Numbered from the stretch's first letter, positions 1 through 8,806 are shown. The stretch is DNA of 64,000 bases from Leucobacter sp. PH1c (GCF_000633415.1 NZ_AYMV01000018.1:1-64000); one strand, 5' to 3'. Numbers and translations: made by a program. The notes: generated by a model from the letters alone, not told the origin.

Positions 1-38
1 GATCCCGACGGCGCAGCGGGTGCCGCTCCCCGGAATGC

Positions 39-70
39 AAGAAGCCCCCTTCCGAAGAAGGGGGCTTCTT
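39..70 (-). terminator. Intrinsic terminator-like hairpin after tRNA-Leu
   Basis: A perfect 14-bp inverted repeat (39-52 with 57-70) closes on a CGAA tetraloop. It lies 9 nt downstream of the minus-strand tRNA-Leu. The arms end in AAGAAG/CTTCTT, so it could also terminate transcription arriving on the plus strand from outside the window. Confidence 0.8.
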
Positions 71-78
71 TGTTCACG

Positions 79-163
79 TGCGCGGAGGGGGACTTGAACC
101 CCCACGCCCTAATACGGGCACTAGCACCTCAAGCTAGCGCGTCTGCCATTCCGCCACCCGCGC
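79..163 (-). tRNA. tRNA-Leu(GAG)
   Basis: The reverse strand folds as an 85-nt class II tRNA. The acceptor stem is GCGCGGG/TCCGCGC with discriminator A. The anticodon stem CTAGC/GCTAG holds loop TTGAGGT, giving anticodon GAG, which reads CUC/CUU leucine codons. A variable arm is present, as expected for tRNA-Leu. The T-loop GTTCAAG is intact. CCA is not encoded. Confidence 0.95.
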
Positions 164-324
164 GAACACTGTGACTTGTTCTTCCCGGTTTCTCACCGGC
201 CGAACAGATAGTAATTTAGCACGGAATCGCGGCGGGCTTCCAATTCGGCCGGAAACTCGCGCGCGTCGCGCATGATTCCGCCGTTCTCCGCGATCACCCT
301 CGCGGGCCGATCCGGGCGCGGGCC

Positions 325-813
325 TCAGCGTCCGATCTCGGCGAGCACCGCATCCGTGGCACGCTGCAGGTCCGCGGGCGCAAGCTCCAGGTCGAGCCCG
401 CGCCGTCCGCCGGACACGAGCACGGAGGGGTGCGCGAGCGCCGAGGCGTCGAGCACCGTGCGCAGGCGGGTGCGCTGACCGAGCGGGCTGATCCCGCCCA
501 CCACGTAGCCCGTGCGGCGCTCGGCGACGGCGGGATCCGCCATCTGCGCGCGCTTCCCGCCGAGCGCTGCGGCGAGCGCTTTGAGGTCGAGCTTGCCCGA
601 GACGGGCACGATCGCGACGGCGAGTGCTCCGTCGACCTCGGCGAGCAGGGTCTTGAACACGCGCTCCTCGGGGACGCCGAGCGCCTCGGCGGCTTCGCCG
701 CCGAAGTCGGTGACCGCGGGGTCGTGCGTGTAGCTGCGCGACTCGAAGGGGATACCGAGAGCGGTCAGTGCGACGGTCGCGGGCGTGGATCCCGCTGCGG
801 TTTTCTTCGCCAT
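325..813 (-). CDS. ybaK: Aminoacyl-tRNA deacylase, YbaK/ProX family
   Basis: A 162-aa single-domain protein of the YbaK/EbsC/ProX family, which hydrolyses misacylated tRNA such as Cys-tRNA(Pro) in the cytosol. The typical features are an N-terminal strand-helix segment (residues 10-50), the FKTLL segment near residue 53, and the central VPVSGKLDLKALA region. The YVVGGISPLGQ loop of the substrate pocket follows near residue 103. Length is normal for the family. The ATG is preceded by TAGAGT with a 6-nt gap, so the mRNA is probably leaderless. The TAG of that -10 box is the stop codon of the upstream helicase gene. Confidence 0.9.
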   Translation of the reverse strand: MAKKTAAGSTPATVALTALGIPFESRSYTHDPAVTDFGGEAAEALGVPEERVFKTLLAEVDGALAVAIVPVSGKLDLKALAAALGGKRAQMADPAVAERRTGYVVGGISPLGQRTRLRTVLDASALAHPSVLVSGGRRGLDLELAPADLQRATDAVLAEIGR

Positions 814-822
814 GCCCCCACT

Positions 823-2634
823 CTAGGGGCGGAGTCGGCGCCTCAGCAGGTCGATGCGCTTCTGCAGCTGGGTGACGGAGGACTGCGCGACCGGGGGGCC
901 GCCGCACACCCGGCGGAGCTCATTGTGGATCTCCTTGTGCGGCTCCCCCGACACCTTCGAGTACATGCCCACGAGGCTGTTCAGCAGCTTGCGCTGCTCA
1001 CCGAGCGTGCGGTGGAGCGCTTCGGGCTGCTGGGCCCGATCCGGCGCGTGCTCGAGGATCCCCTGCTTCTCCGCGCTCGATCGCGCCTGCCGCGCCTGCC
1101 GCTGCTGCAGGAGGGCGCGTACCTCCTGCGGTTCGAGCAGGCCGGGGAAGCCGAGGAACTCGAGCTCCTCCTCGCTCTCCACCTCGGCGTAGCCGCCAAA
1201 CTCGGCGCCGTCGAAGACCGCGCGGTCGAAGTGCGCGTCGGAGGAGAGCGCCTGGTAGACGAAGCCCTCGCCCTCGGCGAGTTCCTCGGAGGCGCGGTCC
1301 TCGCGCTCCGCGTCGGCCATGAGCGCGGCCTCGGCGTCCCACATCTCCTCGGCGCTCTTCGGCCCTTCGAGGACGTGTCCGCGCTCCTTCTCGAGCTCTG
1401 CGGCGAGCTGCATGAGGGCCGGCACGTTGGGGATGAAGACGGAGGCCACCTCGCCGCGTCTGCGAGAGCGCACGAAGCGGCCGATCGCCTGCGCAAAGAA
1501 GAGCGGGGTCGAGGAGCTCGTGGCGTACACGCCGACGGCGAGGCGGGGCACGTCAACGCCCTCGGACACCATGCGCACGGCGACCATCCAGCGGGAGTCG
1601 CCCTTCGAGTACTCGTCGATCCGCTCCGAGGCCCCGCTGTCGTCCGAGAGGATAAGCGCGACCTCCTCCCCCGTAATCGCCTGCAGCTGCTGCGCGTACG
1701 ATTTCGCCGCAGCGTGATCCGTGGCGATCACGAGTCCGCCCGCGTCGGGGATCTGCTGCCGCACCTCGGAGAGCCGGCGATCGGCGGCGCTCAGCACCTT
1801 CGCGATCCACTCGCCCGCGGGATCGAGCGCGGTGCGCCACGCCTGCGAGGTGATGTCCTTGGTGTTGCCCTCGCCGAGGGCGGCCTCCATCTCCTCGCCG
1901 GCGGAGGTCTGCCAGCGCATCTTGCCGGCGTAGACCATGAAGATCACCGGGCGGACGATCCCGTCGGCGAGGGCGCGACCGTAGCCGTAGTCGTAGTCGG
2001 TGAGCGACACGCGCGAGCCGTCGCCCTGCGGCGCATACTGCACGAACGGGATCGGCGCCTCGTCGGAGCGGAACGGGGTTCCCGTGAGCGAGAGCCGGCG
2101 CTTCGCGGAGCCGTATGCTTCGCGGATCGCGTCGCCCCAGCTGAGCGCGTCGCCGCCGTGGTGCACCTCGTCCATGATGACGAGCGTGTCGGTGCTCTCG
2201 GTGAGGAGACGGTGCTGCACGGGTTTCATCGCGACCTGCGCGTACGTCACCGCGACGCCGTGGTAGTGCCGACCGTAGCCGAGGCCGTCGGCGTTCGAGT
2301 AGTCGGGGTTCAAACGGATGCCCGCTCGCGCGGCGGCGTCCGCCCACTGCTTCTTCAGGTGCTCGGTGGGCGCGACGACCACGATCTGGTTGACCGTGTG
2401 GTTGGCGCGCAGGATCGACGCGAGGCGGAGCGCGAAGGTGGTCTTGCCTGCGCCGGGGGTCGCGGAAGCGAGGAAGTCCCGAGGCGCCGCCTCCAGGTAC
2501 TTCCTGATCGCCTCCTCCTGCCAGGCGCGCAGCGTGCCGGCGGTGCCGTGCGCCGCGCGCTCAGGATAGGCGGGCGGCAGGTGCTCGGCGGCGCTGGTCC
2601 CCGGCAGGTGGAGGCCCGGGTCCGAATCTGTCAC
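823..2634 (-). CDS. DEAD/DEAH-box superfamily 2 helicase
   Basis: A 603-aa putative ATP-dependent nucleic acid helicase. Walker A is seen as TPGAGKT near residue 60-66, and the Walker B/DEAH-type motif is DEVHHG near 155. The SLTGTPFR motif III-like segment follows, and the C-terminal RecA domain carries SEGVDVPRL and an AIGRFVRSRR arginine-finger motif. The last ~170 residues are helical and charged, without a recognised domain. The family resembles actinobacterial UvrB/XPB-like or restriction-type helicases of unknown substrate. The start is GTG; TAGTCT lies 8 nt upstream, suggesting a leaderless mRNA. The specific function is not known. Confidence 0.85.
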   Translation of the reverse strand: MTDSDPGLHLPGTSAAEHLPPAYPERAAHGTAGTLRAWQEEAIRKYLEAAPRDFLASATPGAGKTTFALRLASILRANHTVNQIVVVAPTEHLKKQWADAAARAGIRLNPDYSNADGLGYGRHYHGVAVTYAQVAMKPVQHRLLTESTDTLVIMDEVHHGGDALSWGDAIREAYGSAKRRLSLTGTPFRSDEAPIPFVQYAPQGDGSRVSLTDYDYGYGRALADGIVRPVIFMVYAGKMRWQTSAGEEMEAALGEGNTKDITSQAWRTALDPAGEWIAKVLSAADRRLSEVRQQIPDAGGLVIATDHAAAKSYAQQLQAITGEEVALILSDDSGASERIDEYSKGDSRWMVAVRMVSEGVDVPRLAVGVYATSSSTPLFFAQAIGRFVRSRRRGEVASVFIPNVPALMQLAAELEKERGHVLEGPKSAEEMWDAEAALMADAEREDRASEELAEGEGFVYQALSSDAHFDRAVFDGAEFGGYAEVESEEELEFLGFPGLLEPQEVRALLQQRQARQARSSAEKQGILEHAPDRAQQPEALHRTLGEQRKLLNSLVGMYSKVSGEPHKEIHNELRRVCGGPPVAQSSVTQLQKRIDLLRRRLRP

Positions 2635-2703
2635 AGCGCCCTAGACTATCGGTACTACGTGCGCGCCATTCCCGGTGCGCCGCGGGAGAATCAGGAGTTT
2701 CGC

Positions 2704-3531
2704 ATGGCACAGGATGGGACGGGAGTCGAGCTTCCCTGGTCGCGTTTCGTCGCTATCGGCGATTCCTTCACCGAGGGCGTTGGCGATCCGGACGCGGACA
2801 GCCCGGGCGGGTTGCGCGGCTGGGCAGATCGATTCGCCGAGGTACTCGCGAGCAACGACCCTGAGTTCTCGTACGCGAACCTCGCGGTGCGGGGGAAGCT
2901 GATCCAGCAGATCACGGATGAGCAGGTCGCGGTCGCGCAGGATCTCCGACCCGACCTCATCAGCGTCTGCGCGGGCGGCAACGATGTGATCCGTCCCGGC
3001 ACCGATCCCGACGAGGTCGCCGAGAAGCTCGAGCGGATCGTCGTGCGTCTCGCGGAGACGGGCGCCACGATCCTCCTTTTCACGGGCGTGGACACGGCGT
3101 TCCAGCCGGTCTTCCGGAGTATCCGCGGCAAGGTCGCCATCTTCAACGAGAACGTGCGCAAGGTCGCGCAGCGGCACGACTGCGTGGTGGTGGATCAGTG
3201 GTCCCTCTCCGAGCTGCAGGACAGCCGCTTCTGGGCGGGCGACCGCCTGCACCTGAACGCGCTCGGGCACCACACGATCGCGCGCGCGGCGCTCGACGCA
3301 CTGAACGTGCCGCACACGCTCGGCCCGCTCGATCCGCCTCCGCTCCCCGAGCGCAACTGGCGCGAGGCACGCAAGGAAGACGTCGTGTGGGCTCGCGAGC
3401 ACCTCGTCCCGTGGGTGATCCGGCGCATCAAGCACGTGTCCTCGGGCGACGGGATCGAGCCGAAGCGACCGCAGCCGGGGACGGTACTTCAGCCCCGCCA
3501 CGGGGCTGACGCGGCGGAGGATGCGCGCTAG
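2704..3531 (+). CDS. SGNH/GDSL hydrolase
   Basis: A 275-aa SGNH-fold esterase or lipase. The conserved blocks are visible: GDSFTEG with the nucleophile Ser21, the GGND block with Asn93, and the DRLHLN block with Asp180/His183 completing the triad. Gly64 (VRGK) can supply the oxyanion hole. There is no signal peptide, so it is likely cytosolic; the substrate is unknown. The start at 2704 is supported by AGGAG 7 nt upstream. The ~40 C-terminal residues are basic and proline-rich, beyond the SGNH core. Confidence 0.88.
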   Translation: MAQDGTGVELPWSRFVAIGDSFTEGVGDPDADSPGGLRGWADRFAEVLASNDPEFSYANLAVRGKLIQQITDEQVAVAQDLRPDLISVCAGGNDVIRPGTDPDEVAEKLERIVVRLAETGATILLFTGVDTAFQPVFRSIRGKVAIFNENVRKVAQRHDCVVVDQWSLSELQDSRFWAGDRLHLNALGHHTIARAALDALNVPHTLGPLDPPPLPERNWREARKEDVVWAREHLVPWVIRRIKHVSSGDGIEPKRPQPGTVLQPRHGADAAEDAR

Positions 3532-3540
3532 GCTGGCGCC

Positions 3541-3891
3541 ATGGCATCTCTCACGAAGCAGCTCGCAGACACCGTGACGCAGGTCGGGGTGCACTCCGCA
3601 TACGGTGATCCCGTCGAGGTCGACGGCACCACGATCATGCCCGTCGCCTGCACCACCTACGGGTTCGGTGCCGGCGAGGGCTCCGGTGACGGCGAGGGCG
3701 ACCTCTCCGGCACGGGCGAGGCCTCGGGCGGCGGGGGCGGTGGCATGTCGATCCCCGTGGGCGCGTACGTCACGCGCGAGGGGCAGACGCGCTTCGAGCC
3801 GAACGTCATCGCGCTCATCGTCGTGGCGGTTCCCTTCGTCTGGGTCGCCGGCCGGGCCCTCTCCCGGATCATCCGCGCGCTCAAGCGCTAG
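3541..3891 (+). CDS. GerW/YtfJ-like small membrane protein
   Basis: A 116-aa protein resembling the GerW (YtfJ) family. An N-terminal domain (residues 1-40) ends in TTIMPVACTTYGFG. It is followed by a glycine/serine-rich linker (42-70), a short conserved segment, and one C-terminal membrane helix (about 90-108) with a basic tail. GerW proteins are linked to sporulation in Firmicutes; in non-sporulating actinobacteria the role is unknown. TAGGCT sits 6 nt before the ATG and begins with the stop codon of the SGNH gene. Leaderless expression is therefore likely, independent of or added to read-through. It overlaps the convergent lipoprotein stop by a few bases. Confidence 0.7.
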   Translation: MASLTKQLADTVTQVGVHSAYGDPVEVDGTTIMPVACTTYGFGAGEGSGDGEGDLSGTGEASGGGGGGMSIPVGAYVTREGQTRFEPNVIALIVVAVPFVWVAGRALSRIIRALKR

Positions 3892-4373
3892 CCGCCGAAG
3901 CGCGGTCGCAGGATCACCTCCGAGCCCTTCGCCGCGCACTCCCGGCTCAACTCAGCCACGGCGAGGGCGTAGTCCTCATTGGTGTTGAGCTCACCCCGAG
4001 CCGCGGCGTCGCCCACCGCGGCGAAGCCGGCACGGAGGACCATCGTGTCGTCTTCACCGTAGACGGCCCAGTGCTCGGCCAGGCCCGCATCGCGTTTCCG
4101 CAGCGTGTCCTCGGTGATCTCCCCCGCGGCGAACTCGGAGAGATCGTCGGAGCGCCAGGACAGCAGCTTCCCGACCAGCTCGCACTCCTCACTCAGCGGG
4201 ATCGGCAGGGCCGCGGCGTGTGCCACGGCCTCCTCAGATTCCGGCGCGGAAGCGACGCCGCACCCCGTGAGGAGGAGCGCTGCGGCGGAAAGGGCTGTGG
4301 CCGAGCGGGCTGCGAGCGCCCCGGCGGTTGTGGGGCGGCGGGTGGCAGCGGGGACGTTCGGGACGTGCTTCAT
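3888..4373 (-). CDS. Putative lipoprotein of unknown function
   Basis: A 161-aa protein with a basic N-terminus, a hydrophobic core and the lipobox LLTGC around residues 34-38, so it is probably a diacylated surface lipoprotein. The mature part is small, acidic and helical, with two further cysteines that could form a disulfide. I recognise no family. The start at 4373 is chosen because upstream in-frame codons give no signal peptide; GAGG lies about 8 nt before it. It converges on the GerW-like gene and the stop codons overlap. Confidence 0.7.
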   Translation of the reverse strand: MKHVPNVPAATRRPTTAGALAARSATALSAAALLLTGCGVASAPESEEAVAHAAALPIPLSEECELVGKLLSWRSDDLSEFAAGEITEDTLRKRDAGLAEHWAVYGEDDTMVLRAGFAAVGDAAARGELNTNEDYALAVAELSRECAAKGSEVILRPRFGG

Positions 4374-4474
4374 CAGAGACCTCAACTCGTATGACGGAAG
4401 TGCCCAGTCACGGGTCGGTCCCCCCGCAGCTGACCATAGCAAGCGCGGGTTTCGGCGGCAAGCGGGTCAGCGCG

Positions 4475-5485
4475 TCACGGCAACTCCGCACCAGGTGCGA
4501 CCGGTGCGACCGGTCTTCCAGGCGCTCCGAGCTCCTCGGTCTCATCCGGCTCCCCCGGCAGCCAGATGAGCGGTTGCCGCGGCAGCAGATCCGGATCGAA
4601 GCGGGGCACCAGCTGCTCGGCGGTGACGCGCTCGCCGGGCGCCGCGAGACCGAGCGCGACCGCGAGCTCCGTGAGCACCTCGGCAGGCTCCGCCCCATGC
4701 GCCTCAAGTGCCGCGAGCGTGACCGCGCCATCGCGCTTGGCAAGGCGCTTCCCGGTCGGCCCGAGCACGAGCGGCACGTGCGCGTACTCCACGACGGGCG
4801 GGCTCGGCAGCTCGAGCAGGCGCTGGAGCAGGATCTGCCGCGGCGTCGAGGAGGCGAGGTCGTCGCCGCGAACCACCTGGTCCACCCCCATCGCGGCGTC
4901 GTCAACGACGACCGCGAGGTTGTACGCGACCGTCCCGTCCCCGCGCCGGAGCACGAGATCGTCGATCTCACCGTGCGCCTGCTCGCCGAGCACGAGGTCC
5001 CTGAACCACGGTGCCGCGGTGCCCTCCGGAACGCGCAGACGCAGCGCGGGCGTGCGGGGCAGGATCCGCTCTCGTGCGGCCTCCCGCTCGGCCGGGCCGA
5101 GATCCCGGCACGTGCCCGGGTAGGCCCCGGGCGGCGCGTGGGGCGCGGTCGGCGCGGCGAGGATGTCCTTCCGTGTGCAGAAGCACTCGTAGACGAGGCC
5201 AGCGTCGGCGAGCCGGGCGATCGCCGCCTCGTGGTCGGCGCCGCGCTCGGACTGCAGCACGGGCGCGCCGTCCCAGTCGAGCCCGAATGCGGCGAGATCC
5301 CGGAGCTGCCGCTCGGCGCTTCCGGCGTCACGCGCGCGGTCGAGGTCCTCGATCCGGATGAGGAAGCTCCGGCCGCTCGCACGCGCGAAGAGCCATGCGA
5401 GGAGCGCCGTGCGCAGGTTGCCGAGGTGGAGGTCTCCGGACGGGCTCGGCGCGTAGCGGCCCGCCCCCGTGGCGCGTTCTGGCAT
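4475..5485 (-). CDS. gluQRS: Glutamyl-Q tRNA(Asp) synthetase
   Basis: A 336-aa paralogue of the GluRS catalytic domain. It activates glutamate and transfers it to queuosine at the wobble position of tRNA(Asp). The class I HIGH-type motif is in APSPSGDLHLGN near residue 13. The CFC and CRDL cysteines (about 100-125) can bind zinc. The KMSKS equivalent is KRLAKRDG near residue 250. The anticodon-binding domain of true GluRS is absent, which separates it from gltX. The start at 5485 puts the catalytic fold about 10 residues from the N-terminus; an ATG-free GTG/ATG extension upstream is less likely. Confidence 0.9.
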   Translation of the reverse strand: MPERATGAGRYAPSPSGDLHLGNLRTALLAWLFARASGRSFLIRIEDLDRARDAGSAERQLRDLAAFGLDWDGAPVLQSERGADHEAAIARLADAGLVYECFCTRKDILAAPTAPHAPPGAYPGTCRDLGPAEREAARERILPRTPALRLRVPEGTAAPWFRDLVLGEQAHGEIDDLVLRRGDGTVAYNLAVVVDDAAMGVDQVVRGDDLASSTPRQILLQRLLELPSPPVVEYAHVPLVLGPTGKRLAKRDGAVTLAALEAHGAEPAEVLTELAVALGLAAPGERVTAEQLVPRFDPDLLPRQPLIWLPGEPDETEELGAPGRPVAPVAPGAELP

Positions 5486-5613
5486 GCGCCCATCCTCCCA
5501 CGCCACCGGTTGGGCGACACGCCGCCGGGATCCCTAGACTCGGAGGCAGTGCGCCGCGCGCCGGAGCCCCCGGCTCCGCCCGGCGCCGCACCGTGCCGAC
5601 AAGGGAGACGACC

Positions 5614-6960
5614 ATGGCTGACCTGCAGGATCTCGAACGACGCTTCGGCGACCGCCTCATCCGCGAGCCGGAACGGCTCGCCGAGCTCGCGCACGACAGC
5701 TCGCGCGTGGGCCCCGAGGGCGCGCCGATCGCGGCAGTGCTGGCGGAGAGCACCGAGGATGTCTCCGCGGCGCTCGCCTGGGCCGATGCCCGCGGCGTGC
5801 GGGTGAGCGTGCGCGGCGCGGGTACGGGGCTTGCGGGCGGCGCGAACGCGTACCCCGGCGGGCTCGTCGTGTCGCTCGAGCGCATGACCCGGGTGCTCGG
5901 GATCGATGCCGCGAACCGCACCGCGACCGTGGAGGCCGGCGTCATCACCGCGCAGCTCGATGGGCGGGCGCGCGAAGTCGGCCTGTTCTTCCCGCCGGAT
6001 CCCGCGAGCGCGCGCACCTCGACCGTGGGCGGCAACATCGCCACGAACGCGGGCGGCCTCCGCTGCGTGGCCCACGGCGTCACGAGCGACGCCGTCGCCG
6101 CGCTCGTCGTGGTGCTCGCCGACGGCCGCGTGATGCGCACGGGCGCGCGCACGCGGAAGAACGTGGTCGGCTACGACCTCACGAGCCTGTTCGTGGGCTC
6201 GGAGGGCACGCTCGGCGTCATCACGGAGGCCACCGTTCGGCTGAAGCCGATCTCGCCCGGCGCGCCCCGCACGTTCCGGGCGAGCTTCGACACGCTCACT
6301 GCCGCGGGTGCCGCCGTGACCGCGATCGTGAACGGTGACGCCCAGCCCGAGGTGCTCGAGCTCATGGACGCGCTCAGCGTGGAGATCATCGAGTCGTTCC
6401 AGCCGAGCGGGCTCACGGTGCCGGCCGGAGCGATGCTCGTCGGCCAGACCGTGGGGCTCGATGCCGCGGCGAAGGCCGAGTCGATCACCGCCGTGTGCCG
6501 CGAGCTCGGCGCGAGCGACACCGAGGTCTCGGAGACCGACGCGCTGCTCGAGGCCCGCCGACTCTCGAACCCGGCACTCAACGCGCGGGGGCTCAAGATC
6601 GGCTGCGACGTCGGGGTCCCCGTGGCCGCTCTCGCGGAGGTGTTCGCGGGGATCGCCGAGATCTCGGAGCGGCATGGGAAGCGCGTGTCGACCGTCGCGC
6701 ACGCCGGCGACGGCAACCTCCACTGCACCGTGGAGGCGCCCGACGACGCGACGGGGATCGCCGCGGCCGATGCCGTGATCGATGACATCACCCGCCTCGC
6801 GATCTCCCTCGGCGGCACGATCTCGGGCGAGCACGGGATCGGCTCGGTGAAGCGGCACGAACTCCCCTGGCAGCTGGACGCGACGGCGATCGACGTGCAG
6901 CGCGCCATCAAAGCGGCGCTCGACCCCCGCGGCACGTTGACCCCGGACCGCGCCATCTAG
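5614..6960 (+). CDS. FAD-linked oxidase (glycolate/D-lactate oxidase GlcD-like)
   Basis: A 448-aa flavoenzyme of the vanillyl-alcohol oxidase fold. The FAD-binding PCMH domain spans residues 30-210, with VRGAGTGLAGGAN, the TVGGNIATNAGG loop and the GSEGTLGVITEATVRL segment. The C-terminal FAD-oxidase domain carries HAGDGNLH near 370 and ends in the SGEHGIG motif. These are GlcD and D-2-hydroxyacid dehydrogenase hallmarks. The substrate is probably a 2-hydroxyacid such as glycolate or D-lactate, oxidised at the membrane or cytosolic face. AAGGGAG is placed 7 nt before the ATG; TAGACT at 5535-5540 is a possible -10. Confidence 0.88.
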   Translation: MADLQDLERRFGDRLIREPERLAELAHDSSRVGPEGAPIAAVLAESTEDVSAALAWADARGVRVSVRGAGTGLAGGANAYPGGLVVSLERMTRVLGIDAANRTATVEAGVITAQLDGRAREVGLFFPPDPASARTSTVGGNIATNAGGLRCVAHGVTSDAVAALVVVLADGRVMRTGARTRKNVVGYDLTSLFVGSEGTLGVITEATVRLKPISPGAPRTFRASFDTLTAAGAAVTAIVNGDAQPEVLELMDALSVEIIESFQPSGLTVPAGAMLVGQTVGLDAAAKAESITAVCRELGASDTEVSETDALLEARRLSNPALNARGLKIGCDVGVPVAALAEVFAGIAEISERHGKRVSTVAHAGDGNLHCTVEAPDDATGIAAADAVIDDITRLAISLGGTISGEHGIGSVKRHELPWQLDATAIDVQRAIKAALDPRGTLTPDRAI

Positions 6961-6979
6961 GGCGCGACCCGGGCCCGGC

Positions 6980-7026
6980 AGTGGTCCACTCGGCGGAAGC
7001 GATACTGGTCCATACGCTGGGCCAGT
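6980..7026 (+). promoter_or_regulatory. pdxY promoter with TGGTCCA repeats (possible PLP-responsive operator)
   Basis: GTGGTCCAC (6981-6989) is a 9-nt palindrome. TGGTCCA recurs at 7006-7012. ACTGGTCCA (7004-7012) and TGGGCCAGT (7018-7026) form a 9-bp inverted repeat with one mismatch, straddling the candidate -10 TACGCT (7013-7018). The AGTGGTCCA form resembles sites described for MocR-type PdxR regulators of vitamin B6 genes. Regulation by a PLP-sensing protein is inference. Confidence 0.5.
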
Positions 7027-7040
7027 GGGAGGATCGGCGC

Positions 7041-7892
7041 ATGCGCATCCTCTCGATCCAGTCCGCGGTCTCGTACGGCCACGTGGGCAACTCCGCAGCC
7101 GTCTTCCCGCTCCAGCGCCTCGGGGTCGAGGTGATGCCCGTCTTTACCGTGTGCTTCTCGAACCACACGGGCTACGGGGCATGGCGCGGGCCTATGCTCA
7201 CGGGCGATGACGTGCGCGAGGTCGTGCTCGGCATCGAGGAGCGCGGCGGGCTCGCGGGCGTCGACGCCGTACTGTCGGGCTACCAGGGCGGCGACAGCAT
7301 CGGCGACGCGATCCTCGACGCCGTTGAGCGGGTGAAGCGCCACAGCCCCGAGGCGATCTACGCGTGCGACCCCGTGCTCGGCAACGCCGTCTCCGGCTGC
7401 CACGTCGCCCCCGAGGTGCAGAACCTCATCCGGGATCGCGTGGTGCCGCGGGCCGATCTCATCACCCCGAACCAGTTCGAGCTCGGCTTCCTCACGGGCA
7501 CCTCCCCCGACACGCTCGAGTCGACGCTGGCCTCCGCCGACCTGGCCCGCGCGCAAGGCCCGAGCACGGTGCTCGTGACGAGCGTCGCCCGGCCGGAGGC
7601 GCCGGCGGACACGATCGAGATGCTGGCCGTGACGCCCGAGGGCGCGTGGATCACCCGGACGCCGCGGCTGCCCATCACGGCGAATGGATCGGGCGACGTC
7701 ACGGCTGCGCTCTTCACCGCGCACCTGCGCCGCACCGGCGATCCCGCCGAAGCGCTGACGCGGACCGCGGCGAGTGTCTACGAGCTCCTCGAGACCACGC
7801 TCGCCTCGGGGCAGCGGGAACTGCAGCTCGTCGCCGCGCAGAACGCCTACGTCGAGCCCCGGCACCGCTTCACGGCAGAGCGGGTCCGCTAG
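7041..7892 (+). CDS. pdxY: Pyridoxal kinase
   Basis: A 283-aa ribokinase-like PfkB-superfamily enzyme that phosphorylates pyridoxal to pyridoxal 5-phosphate. Family landmarks are ILSIQSAVSYGHVGNSAA at the N-terminus, the F-N-HTGYG substrate loop, CDPVLGN near 115, TPNQFE near 145, and the anion-hole motif ITANGSGDVTAALF with catalytic Asp about residue 220. Length fits PdxY. The start at 7041 has GGGAGG 8 nt upstream. The promoter region carries repeated TGGTCCA boxes, so PLP-dependent control is plausible. Confidence 0.92.
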   Translation: MRILSIQSAVSYGHVGNSAAVFPLQRLGVEVMPVFTVCFSNHTGYGAWRGPMLTGDDVREVVLGIEERGGLAGVDAVLSGYQGGDSIGDAILDAVERVKRHSPEAIYACDPVLGNAVSGCHVAPEVQNLIRDRVVPRADLITPNQFELGFLTGTSPDTLESTLASADLARAQGPSTVLVTSVARPEAPADTIEMLAVTPEGAWITRTPRLPITANGSGDVTAALFTAHLRRTGDPAEALTRTAASVYELLETTLASGQRELQLVAAQNAYVEPRHRFTAERVR

Positions 7893-7955
7893 CGCGCGGC
7901 CGCGAGAGCTCGTCCGCTCGCGCGCGGCCGCCCGAGCCCGGCAGGCGCGCAGCCC

Positions 7956-8354
7956 CTAGAGCCGACTCAGCGCGTCGCCGAGCAGGATCCCGAGCAGCGC
8001 GAGCCCCACGCCCGCCGCGAGCACGCCGATGCCGTTCAGCAGGGCACCGATCGGCCGCCGCTCGAGCACCATCCGCGCCGTGTCGAGGCTCGCGGTGCTG
8101 AACGTCGTGTACCCACCGAGCACGCCTGTCGCGAGCACGGCGAGCCACGGCTCCCCGAGCGCCAGCCCCACGAGGACCCCCATGAGGAGCGAGCCCGTGA
8201 GGTTCACGACGAGGATCCCCCACGGGAACCGCTCGCGGAGCGGCACCGGGACCGCCTGGTCCACCGCGTAGCGCGCGGCGGCACCCACGCCGCCGCCGAG
8301 CGCGATGCCGAGCGCCGCGAGCCAGCCGGCGCCCCCGGCGCCCCCGGCGCTCAC
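7956..8354 (-). CDS. crcB: Fluoride exporter CrcB/FluC, subunit 2
   Basis: A 132-aa four-helix membrane protein of the Fluc/CrcB family, which forms dual-topology dimeric fluoride channels. It shows GGGVGAAARYAVD near the N-terminus, PWGILVVNLTGSLLMG with the conserved Asn, and GVLGGYTTFSTAS, the Phe-box and sodium-site region. The GTG start overlaps the stop of the upstream crcB in a GTGA arrangement, so the two are translationally coupled. Paired copies usually form heterodimers with opposite orientation. Confidence 0.9.
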   Translation of the reverse strand: MSAGGAGGAGWLAALGIALGGGVGAAARYAVDQAVPVPLRERFPWGILVVNLTGSLLMGVLVGLALGEPWLAVLATGVLGGYTTFSTASLDTARMVLERRPIGALLNGIGVLAAGVGLALLGILLGDALSRL

Positions 8355-8806
8355 GCCGCTCCCTCCGCACGGGGGCGCAGCTGACGGCCGACCCAGATGC
8401 CGAGCAGGCTCGCGAGCAGCCCGCCGAGCACCGTCACGGCGGCATAGGCGAACACGAGCGCGTGCTCCCCCGCGATGAGCCGCTCCGCGAGCTGCGCGGC
8501 CAGCAGGCTGAAGGTGGTGAAACCGCCCAGCACGCCCGTGCCGAGGAAGAGCTGGGCGCGCCGGAACCGGGGTCGCCCGGCGACGGTCTCGACGAGCACC
8601 CCGAGCAGGGCGGCGCCGAGCAGGTTGACCGCGAGCGTGCCGAGCGGCCAGCCGCCGCGCTCGCCGAGCCAGAGTGCCACTCCCGCGCGCGCGAGCGAGC
8701 CGAGCGCCCCACCAAGAGCGACGAGCGCCAGATCAGCCGGGCGCGGGCCGCGCCGCGCCGCAGCACCCGGGGCCAATCCCCTACTGCCCCGTGTTCCGCC
8801 GTTCAT
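8351..8806 (-). CDS. crcB: Fluoride exporter CrcB/FluC, subunit 1
   Basis: A 151-aa CrcB-family protein with an extra ~20 basic N-terminal residues. The landmarks are GGALGSLARAGVALW, PLGTLAVNLLGAALLG and GVLGGFTTFSLLA, followed by a fourth helix. It is the first gene of a two-gene fluoride-efflux operon. I saw no convincing fluoride riboswitch in the 130 nt upstream. AGGATAGGGG just before the ATG may serve as ribosome binding site. Confidence 0.9.
   Translation of the reverse strand: MNGGTRGSRGLAPGAAARRGPRPADLALVALGGALGSLARAGVALWLGERGGWPLGTLAVNLLGAALLGVLVETVAGRPRFRRAQLFLGTGVLGGFTTFSLLAAQLAERLIAGEHALVFAYAAVTVLGGLLASLLGIWVGRQLRPRAEGAA

Noticed and set aside
430-2640. Very long plus-strand open frame across ybaK and the helicase gene
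   Set aside because: It is antisense to two clear genes and arises from high GC content; only its last part, from 2704, is a real gene.
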